A stretch of DNA of 7,692 nt from Caldifarciminota bacterium (GTDB taxonomy: Bacteria > Hydrothermota > Hydrothermia > LBFQ01 > DSFT01), in contig WGAQ01000023.1 in NCBI GenBank assembly GCA_015494735.1, positions 1-7,692 on the forward strand, written 5' to 3'. The translations under genes were made by a program, and so were the position numbers. Shown here one piece after another: positions 1-6,083 of this stretch (the stretch's first letter is position 1; the number at the start of each line of letters is the position of its first letter). The notes beneath the pieces are model-generated. The model did no database searches. It was not told the origin of the DNA and saw nothing but the letters and a program-made list of their open reading frames with translations.

Positions 1-38
1 CGGAGGGTCCGGTCATTTCTGACTGTATTCATGGGAGT

Positions 39-59
39 TCTGGGATTTCGAATCCCGGA
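39..59. repeat. Inverted repeat upstream of the dehydrogenase/hydratase gene
   Basis: Two 9-base arms, TCTGGGATT (39-47) and AATCCCGGA (51-59), pair around a TCG loop with one G-T wobble. The repeat ends 20 bases before the start codon at 80, so it could be an operator or an RNA hairpin in an upstream transcript. It superficially resembles a tRNA T-arm but does not fit one. The rest of positions 1-79 shows no gene I can support. Confidence 0.5.
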
Positions 60-65
60 TTCCCC

Positions 66-73
66 TATAAAAT
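66..73 (+). promoter_or_regulatory. TATA-like box before the dehydrogenase/hydratase gene
   Basis: TATAAAAT is a good match to an archaeal TATA box. Its centre lies only about 11 bases before the ATG at 80, whereas archaeal transcription normally starts about 25 bases downstream of the box. As placed, it would start transcription inside the gene. It may therefore be a chance AT-rich stretch. No Shine-Dalgarno sequence precedes the ATG, which would suit a leaderless transcript from a box I cannot identify. Confidence 0.25.
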
Positions 74-79
74 TTTCCC

Positions 80-2416
80 ATGAGGAAGATCAAAAAGGTT
101 GCCGTTTTAGGCGCAGGAACCATGGGATCCCAGATTGCTGCCCACATTGCCAATGCGGGATTTAACGTCCTTTTGCTGGACTTAAACAGGGATGTGGCTG
201 CTGAAGGACTCAAGCGTGCCCTCAAGGCGAAACCTGCTGCATTCATGGATCCGGACTTCAAATTCCACATAGAGATAGGCGGATTCGATACCGATATGGA
301 GAAAATCCGCGAAGCAGACTGGATTATAGAGGCAGTCGTGGAGCGTCTGGATATAAAGCGCAGCCTCTTCGAGAAAGTGGAGCAGCACATGAGGGAGGAT
401 GCCATCGTATCCACCAACACATCCGGTATCCCCATACATCTCATACTGGAGGGGCGCAGCGATACATTCAAAAAGAACTTCCTGGGAACCCACTTCTTTA
501 ACCCTCCGCGCTACATGAAACTCCTGGAAATCATTCCTTCCCAGTACACGGATAAGGAGGTCATCGATACAATAGTCAGATTTGCGGAGGATTATCTGGG
601 CAAGGGCATCGTGTATGCGAAGGATACTCCCAACTTCATCGCCAACAGGATAGGGGTCTTCTCCCTCATGTACGCCCTGAGAGTGGCCCAGGAACTGGGT
701 CTGACACCTGAAGAAATCGATGCCATCACGGGTAAACTCATAGGAAGGCCCAAGACGGCCACCTTCCGTCTGGCGGACCTGGTTGGTATAGACATCATAG
801 CCCACGTGGCCAACAACATCTATGAACTGGCGAAGGACGATGAATTCAGAGACTTCTTCCAGATTCCCGATTTCCTGAAGAAGATGATAAACAGCAAACT
901 CCTGGGAGACAAGACCGGTGGTGGATTCTATAAGAAGGTGGAAGGCAAGAGACTGGTGCTGGACCTGGAGACCTTCGAATACAGGGAACCCAGGAAGGCC
1001 CAGTTCCCCGAACTGGCTGCTATAGAGAATGAGCAGGACCTCAATAAGCGCCTCCAGATGATATTCAGGGCGGATGGTAAGGGTGTGGAATTCCTCAAGA
1101 GGACCCTCACGGCCACCCTCATCTATTCCGCCAACAGGATACCCGAGATTGCAGACACCATATACGATGTGGACAATGCGATGAAGTGGGGCTTTGCATG
1201 GAAACTGGGGCCCTTCGAAACCTTCGATGTGGTGGGCGTTGATGTGATTATGGAGCATGCGGAGAAGTACGGTCTCCTGAAGAAGAATCCCGAAATCGTC
1301 CAGAAGTTGAAGGGGAAGGGATACGAGAAGTTCTACAAAGATACCAGGCATTACTTCGATTACTACGATGAGGATTACAGGGAGATTCCTCGCAGGAAGG
1401 AAATCATCATCATCGACGAGATTCGCGACAGGACCATAAACAGGAATGCGGAAGCATCCGTCATCGATATGGGCGATGGAGTACTCCTCCTGGAATTCCA
1501 CTCCAAGGGCAATGCTCTGGGATTCGGAACCCTCCAGATGCTCAATTACGCCATGGACCTCATGGAGGAGGAGGATAAGTACATCGGAATGGTGATAGGA
1601 AACAACGCCGACAGGACCTTCTCCGCCGGTGCCAATCTGGGACTGATGGCGATGGCCATAGGTGAGATGGCCTGGGATGAGATAGAAAGGGCAATCGACA
1701 CCTTCCACAGGACCTTCATGCGCATGAAGTACTTCCCCAAGCCCATAGTGTCCGCCCCCTTCGGAATAACCGTCGGAGGTGGAACGGAACTCATAATGCA
1801 CACTGCCCGCAGGGTGGCCCACGCTGAACTGTACACCGGTCTGGTGGAGGTGGGAGTGGGTCTCATCCCCGGTGCCGGTGGAAGCAAGGAATTCACCATA
1901 AGGGCCCTCAAGAGGATTCCGGAAACGGCCGAGAATCCGGACCCCGTTCCCATCTGGGCGGAATTCTTCAAGAACATAGCGATGGCCAAGGTTTCCACCT
2001 CTGCTTATGAAGCCTACAAGATGGGCATACTGAAGGATGGGGACATTATCGTGATGAACAGGGACTTCCAGCTCCACTATGCCAAGAATCTGGTCATAGG
2101 GCTGGCCAATGCGGGTTACACCCCGCCCCATGGTCCCGAGAGGGTTCGCGTCCTCGGATGGGATGGATATTCGGTGGTTCTTGCCCAGCTGGTGAACCTG
2201 CTGAGGGGTAAGTTCATAAGCGAATACGACCACTTCATCCTCACCCAGCTGGCCAGGGTCATGACGGGTGGCCCCGATGTGGCTCCCGGAACCCTTGTGG
2301 ATGAGTGGACCATACTGCAGTGGGAGAAGGAGGCATTCCTGACCCTCATCAAGCAGCCCAAGACCCACGAAAGGATATTCCACATGCTCAAGTATCGCAA
2401 ACCACTGCGCAACTGA
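80..2416 (+). CDS. Bifunctional 3-hydroxyacyl-CoA dehydrogenase / enoyl-CoA hydratase
   Basis: The 778-residue cytosolic enzyme should hydrate enoyl-CoA to 3-hydroxyacyl-CoA and oxidise that with NAD+ to 3-ketoacyl-CoA, two consecutive beta-oxidation steps. Residues 7-34 form the NAD-binding fold with GAGTMG at 11-16. The dehydrogenase active-site set is visible as S115 in NTSG, H138 in HFFNP, E150 in LLEIIP and N185 in TPNFIANR. Two 3HCDH C-terminal-type segments follow (about 187-285 and 335-395). A crotonase domain occupies about 455-655, with oxyanion-hole motif FSAGANLG (514-521) and both expected glutamates, E570 in GGGTEL and E590 in LVEVGVG, spaced 20 apart as in rat hydratase. The order (dehydrogenase first) is the archaeal arrangement and the reverse of bacterial FadB. 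The start suits the fold, which begins a few residues later. The stop is TGA. It could equally work on crotonyl-CoA/3-hydroxybutyryl-CoA, as the related fusion does in the archaeal hydroxybutyrate cycles; chain-length preference cannot be read from sequence. Confidence 0.95.
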   Translation: MRKIKKVAVLGAGTMGSQIAAHIANAGFNVLLLDLNRDVAAEGLKRALKAKPAAFMDPDFKFHIEIGGFDTDMEKIREADWIIEAVVERLDIKRSLFEKVEQHMREDAIVSTNTSGIPIHLILEGRSDTFKKNFLGTHFFNPPRYMKLLEIIPSQYTDKEVIDTIVRFAEDYLGKGIVYAKDTPNFIANRIGVFSLMYALRVAQELGLTPEEIDAITGKLIGRPKTATFRLADLVGIDIIAHVANNIYELAKDDEFRDFFQIPDFLKKMINSKLLGDKTGGGFYKKVEGKRLVLDLETFEYREPRKAQFPELAAIENEQDLNKRLQMIFRADGKGVEFLKRTLTATLIYSANRIPEIADTIYDVDNAMKWGFAWKLGPFETFDVVGVDVIMEHAEKYGLLKKNPEIVQKLKGKGYEKFYKDTRHYFDYYDEDYREIPRRKEIIIIDEIRDRTINRNAEASVIDMGDGVLLLEFHSKGNALGFGTLQMLNYAMDLMEEEDKYIGMVIGNNADRTFSAGANLGLMAMAIGEMAWDEIERAIDTFHRTFMRMKYFPKPIVSAPFGITVGGGTELIMHTARRVAHAELYTGLVEVGVGLIPGAGGSKEFTIRALKRIPETAENPDPVPIWAEFFKNIAMAKVSTSAYEAYKMGILKDGDIIVMNRDFQLHYAKNLVIGLANAGYTPPHGPERVRVLGWDGYSVVLAQLVNLLRGKFISEYDHFILTQLARVMTGGPDVAPGTLVDEWTILQWEKEAFLTLIKQPKTHERIFHMLKYRKPLRN

Positions 2417-2429
2417 TGGAATTCGAAAT

Positions 2430-2446
2430 GCGGGGCGTCGCCCCGC
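2430..2446. terminator. GC-rich hairpin between convergent genes
   Basis: GCGGGGC (2430-2436) and GCCCCGC (2440-2446) form a perfect 7-pair stem with a GTC loop, 14 bases after the TGA of the dehydrogenase/hydratase gene. No long T-tract follows on either strand, so it is only terminator-like. Its position between two converging genes supports a role in ending or protecting transcripts. Confidence 0.5.
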
Positions 2447-2459
2447 CTCTTATCCGTTA

Positions 2460-2508
2460 TCTGTGAATAAGTGAGGCCCCGGGTACCCCACCGAATGGTA
2501 TTCACAGA
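2460..2508. repeat. 10-base inverted repeat overlapping a stop codon
   Basis: TCTGTGAATA (2460-2469) is the exact reverse complement of TATTCACAGA (2499-2508), with 29 bases between. The interior can form a further imperfect stem from GTGAGG and CCCCAC. The right arm contains the TGA stop (2504-2502, minus strand) of the Roadblock gene. With the neighbouring hairpin at 2430 it probably forms a two-sided terminator or mRNA 3'-end structure; that role is inferred. Confidence 0.5.
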
Positions 2509-2870
2509 ATCAAATCCTTCAGTTTTTCCCTTATGCGGGGCAATTTCATCCTTATCATGCCCAGGTTCGCATCCTTGGTGGTAATAAGGGCAAGGATGAC
2601 CTCGTCCCCCACGCTGTAGCAGAATATCTTCCCCTCATCTGCCTCGATGAGCAGGTCCTGCATTTTACCCACATCCAGCTGCGGAGCCGCCTTCCTGGCG
2701 AGGATGGTCAGGGAGGAAACCATGGCGGCTATCCTGTTCTCCTCTTCCGTGGACTTTACATCGGAAGCCACGGGGAGACCATCCATGGTGGCAATCAGTA
2801 TGCCCCTGACCCCCTTCAGGTCCCGGGATACCTCTTCGAATACTTTGCGAATTTCTTCTCCGAGATTCAT
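2502..2870 (-). CDS. Roadblock/LC7 domain protein
   Basis: The product is a 122-residue single-domain protein. It has the Roadblock/LC7 layout: an N-terminal helix (about 3-18), then strand-turn-strand reading GILIATMDGLPVASD (23-37), a long central helix from E42 to A62, and a strand pair near ALITTKDANLGMI (94-106), ending in a basic helix. Family members usually dimerise and regulate or scaffold small Ras-like GTPases (MglB type), but no GTPase lies in this window, so the partner is unknown. I chose the ATG at 2870 over an in-frame ATG at 2897 because a strong Shine-Dalgarno sequence sits directly before it and the domain begins there. There is no signal peptide or membrane segment. It lies on the same strand as, and downstream of, the acyl-CoA synthetase gene, 197 bases away with a hairpin between, so co-transcription is uncertain. 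Confidence 0.85.
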   Translation of the reverse strand: MNLGEEIRKVFEEVSRDLKGVRGILIATMDGLPVASDVKSTEEENRIAAMVSSLTILARKAAPQLDVGKMQDLLIEADEGKIFCYSVGDEVILALITTKDANLGMIRMKLPRIREKLKDLIL

Positions 2871-2875
2871 ATTTA

Positions 2876-2883
2876 ACCTCCCC
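2876..2883 (-). promoter_or_regulatory. Shine-Dalgarno site of the Roadblock gene
   Basis: Read on the minus strand, GGGGAGGT lies five bases before the ATG at 2870. It is the strongest ribosome-binding site in the window and decides the start. A TTTAAA at 2905-2900 may be the TATA box, though its expected start of transcription (about 2877) would cut into this site. Confidence 0.7.
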
Positions 2884-3049
2884 TTGAAACTGTGCAAAGT
2901 TTAAAGGTATGAGCCCTTTACATTCCGTGAACACCTTATGAAGCATTGCCACAACCGTGCATAACATCCTGGACTGGCTGGAAATATGCCGGCATGGATG
3001 GGGATGTCTTCGAATGTTTGTTGAGTGGATTTTTACAGTTTGTGTGGAA

Positions 3050-3069
3050 GAGGGGCAACTTCGCCCCTC
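3050..3069 (-). terminator. Hairpin after the acyl-CoA synthetase gene
   Basis: GAGGGGC (3050-3056) and GCCCCTC (3063-3069) form a perfect 7-pair stem with a 6-base loop. On the minus strand it begins within the TGA stop (3070-3068) of the acyl-CoA synthetase and is followed by pyrimidine-rich sequence but no clear T-run. It is well placed to terminate that transcript before the Roadblock gene. The remaining gap (2884-3049) holds a 10-base palindrome at 2986-2995 and no gene I can support. Confidence 0.5.
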
Positions 3070-3865
3070 AGCATCCGGATTCCTTTCTCCTCTTCTTTAC
3101 CGGAGGCACGAACATGGGGTTCTCCTGTACCCTTATGCGGGCATCCACCACCTTGGCTCCCCTGCCCTTCTCGAACACGATTACGGGGTTCATGTCCATC
3201 TCCACTATGGGGCTCAGGTCGTCCACCATCTGGCCCACCCTCATGATTATCTCCCTGAGCTTATCCACATCGTACTCCGGTCCACCCCTGTAACCTTTGA
3301 GAAGGGGATACGTCTTGAGGGAGGTAATCATCTCCTGTGCGTCTATGTCGGTGATGGGGGTGATTCTGACGGATATGTCCTTCAGCAGTTCCACGTATAT
3401 GCCGCCCGCTCCCGTCACCACTATGGGACCGAATATGGGGTCGTGGGTGACGCCCACCAGCATCTCCTGACCCTTCGGGACCATCTCCTGAATCATCAAT
3501 CCCTTCACCCTGTAACCCTTTTCCTCCAGGGACTTCACCATCTCCTCCGCCACTTTCCTCACATCTTCGGGTTTCACGTCCAGCTTCACGCCCCCCACAT
3601 CCGTCTTGTGGGTTACCCCCTCGATGACAGCCTTGATGGCAACGGGAACACCCAGCTCTCTGGCGAAGGATTCTGCCTCCTCGTAATCCTTGACCACCTT
3701 CATGCGGGCCGTGGGTATTCCGTATGCATCCAGCAGGGCCCAGGTATCCTCTGGGGAAAGCCATTCATCTCCACGGGACAGGGCTCTGGATACGATGATT
3801 GCAGCATCTTCCTTCCTTATATCGTCGAACTGGGGTATCTTCCCCTCCGGACGGCGCAGGTATTT
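3068..3865 (-). CDS. Acyl-CoA synthetase, ATP-grasp (beta) part after the frameshift
   Basis: This frame is open for 265 codons from the shift point to a TGA; its first ATG is at 3703, but conserved protein begins earlier, at KYLRRPEGK. The domain binds nucleotide and passes phosphate between ADP/ATP and the histidine of the alpha part. Motifs, numbered from the ATG at 3703, are HKTDVGG (32-38), HDPIFGPIVVTGAGGIYVE (87-105), EMDMNPV (168-174) and VVDARI (185-190), all typical of the ATP-grasp_5 family. The roughly 230-residue domain is close to the size of stand-alone archaeal beta subunits. The C-terminus is basic (KKRRKE). If translated alone from 3703 it would lack the first part of the domain, so independent function is unlikely. 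No start signal is visible at 3703. Confidence 0.85.
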   Translation of the reverse strand, partial: KYLRRPEGKIPQFDDIRKEDAAIIVSRALSRGDEWLSPEDTWALLDAYGIPTARMKVVKDYEEAESFARELGVPVAIKAVIEGVTHKTDVGGVKLDVKPEDVRKVAEEMVKSLEEKGYRVKGLMIQEMVPKGQEMLVGVTHDPIFGPIVVTGAGGIYVELLKDISVRITPITDIDAQEMITSLKTYPLLKGYRGGPEYDVDKLREIIMRVGQMVDDLSPIVEMDMNPVIVFEKGRGAKVVDARIRVQENPMFVPPVKKRRKESGC

Positions 3866-5772
3866 ACCGTGTATTCCACCGCCTTGGACAGGGCCCGGGC
3901 TGCTGTCTCCGGGAATGGGTAGGAGGGTATCTTCACATCCCCCTCCTGGAGCAGGTTGGAGATTCCAGCCGATGCCATGAAAACGGCCAGAACTGTTATG
4001 TCCTTTCCTTCCTCCCTGAGTTCCTTCACGGCCTTCAGGATATTCTTCGCCACGTCCTCGGGTCTTATGAGGAGGGGCTGTATGAAGATGACTATGAGGG
4101 CGTCCACCTCCCCGCTCTTTGCCACCACCTTTATGGCCCTGTAGTAATTCTCGGGGGTGGCGGATGCAATCATGTCCACGGGGTTGTAGAATCCGGCTTC
4201 CGGCGGGAGGAATTCCCTGAGCTTCTTTATGGTCTCCTCAGAAAGTTCCGGAACCTCCATGCCGAATGCCTCGCTGGCATCCGCTGCCAGTATTCCCGCT
4301 CCCCCTGCGTTGGTTATGATTCCCACTCTGTTCCCCTTCGGGACAGGCTGGGTTGCAAGGAGGGCAGCCACCTCGAACATCTCCTCTATGGTATCCGTCC
4401 TTATGACTCCCGACTGGTGGAAGAGGGCGTTGACTGTCACGTCGGATGTGGAGACCAGCGCCCCCGTGTGGGACTGGGTGGCCCTGAAGCCCGCGGAGGA
4501 GCGCCCGCTCTTGACGGCGATGATGGGCTTCTTCTTCACTATCCTCTTGGCTATGCGGGAGAACTTCCTGGGATTTCCGAAGGATTCCAGATACAGGAGG
4601 ATGATGTCGGTCATGGGGTCTTCTTCCCAGTAGAGGAGCAGGTCGTTGGCGGATATGTCCGCCTTATTTCCCACGGATATGAAGTTGGACATTCCCAGAC
4701 CCAGTTTGTTGGACTGGTCGATGATGGTTACCCCCAGAGCCCCTGACTGGGAGAGGAATCCGATTCTACCGTGCATGGGAACGAATGGAGTAAACTGGGC
4801 ATTGAGCCTCACCTGCGGGTCGGTATTGACTATGCCCAGACAGTTGGGACCGATGAGCCTCATACCGTATTGCCTGCATATCTGAACCAGTTCTTCCTGC
4901 AGCTTTCTCCCTTCCTCTCCGGTCTCGGCAAATCCGGCCGATATGACCACCAGGGCCTTTACTCCTTTCTCTCCGGCTTCCCTGGCCACCTGTGGAACGA
5001 ATCTGGCGGGGACGGTTATGACTGCCAGGTCTATTTCGTCGGGGATGTCCTTTATGGACCTGTAGGCTTTAACGGATTGCACCACATCTGCTTTCGCATT
5101 GACGGGATAGACCGGACCGTTGAACTGATAGCTCAGGATATTCCAGAAGATTTCACCGCTCACTCCGCCCCTCTTTCTGGATGCTCCGATAACGGCCACG
5201 CTCCGGGGATACAGGAAGTACTTGAGGGCTTCCCTCGCCGCGATGGCCTCCTTCTCCTCGAAGTACCTGAGGGCTTCCGGAAGGAGAGAGGATGGAACGA
5301 TGGCGGTGACCATTCCCGGTTTTGTTTCCAGTTTCACAGGGAATCCCAGTTTCTTCAGGACGCTCAGCATCCGGTAATTGCCTTCGGAAACTGATGCGTG
5401 GATTTCGTTAATTCCGTTGAGGCGGGCAAATTCTATGATATGGCCCGTGAGCAGGGTTCCCAGACCCTTGCCCTGAAAATCATCCGCGATTATCAGGTGA
5501 ATGCTCGCCTTGTCATCGTCTATCCTTTCGAAAGATGCGTGTCCCACTATGCGGTCGTTCCTGAGGGCTATGAGGACCCCCCTTCCCTCGGAGGGCATCA
5601 GTTGCTCCACGGCCTCTTCGCGGGAAATATCTCTGAGGAATCTCAACCTCAAACTTTCGGCAGACAGGCGCTTAACGAAATCTTCTATCAGGGGTCTGTC
5701 TTCAACGGTTGCACTTCTCAACTCCACGACGGAGCCGTCGTTCAGGGTGAGGACCTCTTTATATGTTTGCAT
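3817..5772 (-). CDS. GNAT domain plus CoA-binding/ligase (alpha) part of NDP-forming acyl-CoA synthetase
   Basis: The 651-codon frame is real to residue 636; the last 15 residues, ending at TAA, come from the shifted frame. Residues 10-150 form a GNAT fold with acetyl-CoA-binding motif DFQGKGLGTLL (98-108), expected to acetylate lysine or another amine. Residues 187-310 are a Rossmann CoA-binding domain (SVAVIGASRKRGG at 191-203, GPNCLGI at 308-314). The succinyl-CoA-ligase-like part follows, with SQSGALG at 341-347. SHTGAL (434-439) carries H435, matching the phosphohistidine of archaeal ADP-forming acetyl-CoA synthetase alpha subunits. The retained histidine argues for real synthetase activity: acyl-CoA + ADP + Pi to acid + CoA + ATP. 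GNAT at the N-terminus differs from Salmonella PatZ, where it is C-terminal. The protein is cytosolic, with no signal peptide. The start is the first ATG of the frame and sits just before the GNAT fold; no Shine-Dalgarno sequence is present. Confidence 0.9.
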   Translation of the reverse strand: MQTYKEVLTLNDGSVVELRSATVEDRPLIEDFVKRLSAESLRLRFLRDISREEAVEQLMPSEGRGVLIALRNDRIVGHASFERIDDDKASIHLIIADDFQGKGLGTLLTGHIIEFARLNGINEIHASVSEGNYRMLSVLKKLGFPVKLETKPGMVTAIVPSSLLPEALRYFEEKEAIAAREALKYFLYPRSVAVIGASRKRGGVSGEIFWNILSYQFNGPVYPVNAKADVVQSVKAYRSIKDIPDEIDLAVITVPARFVPQVAREAGEKGVKALVVISAGFAETGEEGRKLQEELVQICRQYGMRLIGPNCLGIVNTDPQVRLNAQFTPFVPMHGRIGFLSQSGALGVTIIDQSNKLGLGMSNFISVGNKADISANDLLLYWEEDPMTDIILLYLESFGNPRKFSRIAKRIVKKKPIIAVKSGRSSAGFRATQSHTGALVSTSDVTVNALFHQSGVIRTDTIEEMFEVAALLATQPVPKGNRVGIITNAGGAGILAADASEAFGMEVPELSEETIKKLREFLPPEAGFYNPVDMIASATPENYYRAIKVVAKSGEVDALIVIFIQPLLIRPEDVAKNILKAVKELREEGKDITVLAVFMASAGISNLLQEGDVKIPSYPFPETAARALSKAVEYTVNTCAVRRGRYPSSTI

Positions 5773-5779
5773 GAAGTAA

Positions 5780-5801
5780 TTTTAAATACCCTTTTCAAAT
5801 A
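5780..5801 (-). promoter_or_regulatory. Candidate promoter of the acyl-CoA synthetase gene
   Basis: Two AT-rich boxes precede the ATG at 5772 on the minus strand: TATTTGAA (5801-5794) and TATTTAAAA (5788-5780). The upstream box is about 26 bases before the start codon, the spacing for a leaderless transcript. The closer box is the better TATA match but is only 12 bases away. Which one is used cannot be decided here. Confidence 0.35.
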
Positions 5802-6034
5802 GCCCTTATCCGGTCAGATTTAACTGAATCCTGCGGGGTGATGGGTCCGGAATCCGGCTCCCCTATGGGAGAAAGGTACAGAAGCGTTCAATTTTTCCGA
5901 CTTGATTATATGTCATATTGGTGAAGGACTTACATCTTCGTCCGATGCTCACCCAATAGTGGGCATTATACGGGAACTGGAATATTTTTGTTCGTTTTAA
6001 GTGATTAACTTACATCGATTTCGATTCTTTCCTG
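5802..6034. other. Divergent intergenic region without a supported gene
   Basis: The gap between the two divergent genes (5773-6083) is about 310 bases and AT-richer towards the right. Apart from promoter-like boxes and two small hairpins at 5847-5871, I see nothing certain. The longest small frame I found by eye, 27 codons from 5841 (+), has no ribosome-binding site. No tRNA or C/D-box RNA pattern was found by eye. Confidence 0.4.
5847..5871. repeat. Two adjacent small inverted repeats
   Basis: CCGGA (5847-5851) and TCCGG (5853-5857) are arms around a single A. Immediately next, CTCCC (5858-5862) and GGGAG (5867-5871) enclose CTAT. The block lies 75-100 bases upstream of the acyl-CoA synthetase start and about 210 bases before the MAM-domain gene. 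It may be a regulator-binding site or a short hairpin; function is not shown by the sequence. Confidence 0.4.
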
Positions 6035-6041
6035 TTTAAAA
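6035..6041 (+). promoter_or_regulatory. TATA-like box of the MAM-domain gene
   Basis: TTTAAAA is centred about 46 bases before the ATG at 6084. With usual archaeal spacing, transcription would start near 6064, giving a leader of about 20 bases. No clear Shine-Dalgarno sequence lies in that leader. Confidence 0.35.
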
Positions 6042-6083
6042 CCCATGCTACATGCAGTATATGATTGATGTTGCAGAACTAAT

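Larger units (their letters stand above)
3068..5772 (-). pseudogene. Frameshifted GNAT-fused NDP-forming acyl-CoA synthetase (whole gene)
   Basis: Restoring one base gives a single 901-residue protein: GNAT acetyltransferase, CoA-binding domain, ligase domain, then ATP-grasp domain. That is the full set of an NDP-forming acetyl/acyl-CoA synthetase with its alpha and beta parts fused. The frame breaks at about 3863-3867. Before it the protein reads AVEYTV; after it, one frame over, KYLRRPEGKIPQFDD continues naturally. One A missing from an AAAA run (TTT on the plus strand at 3863-3865) explains the break exactly. Both halves keep conserved motifs and show no other damage, so this is either a very recent mutation or a sequencing or assembly error. 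I mark it as broken only because the given sequence is. Related fusions include the Pat/PatZ protein acetyltransferases, where the synthetase part can be sensory; here the catalytic histidine is retained. Confidence 0.8.

Noticed and set aside
1..68. Possible tRNA 3' half ending in a TTCGAATCCC-like T-arm
   Set aside because: With TTCGAAT as the loop, the flanking stem (GGGAT/CCCGG) does not pair, and the stem that does pair leaves a loop without the TTC signature. No acceptor or anticodon arm can be closed within the window.
182..2383. A 733-codon open frame on the minus strand opposite the dehydrogenase/hydratase gene
   Set aside because: It is in exact codon register with the real gene and is open only because that gene avoids TTA, CTA and TCA codons. 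The translation has no recognisable domain.
3861..3870. Programmed -1 ribosomal frameshifting in the acyl-CoA synthetase gene
   Set aside because: The bases at the shift (GTAAATACC on the minus strand) do not form an X-XXY-YYZ slippery site, and no stimulatory stem is evident; a lost A explains the data more simply.
3799..4746. Long plus-strand frames opposite the acyl-CoA synthetase (also 2957-3922 and 4771-5394)
   Set aside because: They are antisense shadows; the minus strand carries conserved GNAT, CoA-binding and ATP-grasp motifs across the same bases.
5841..5924. A 27-codon frame in the divergent intergenic region
   Set aside because: It has no ribosome-binding site and no recognisable features, and its length is expected by chance.
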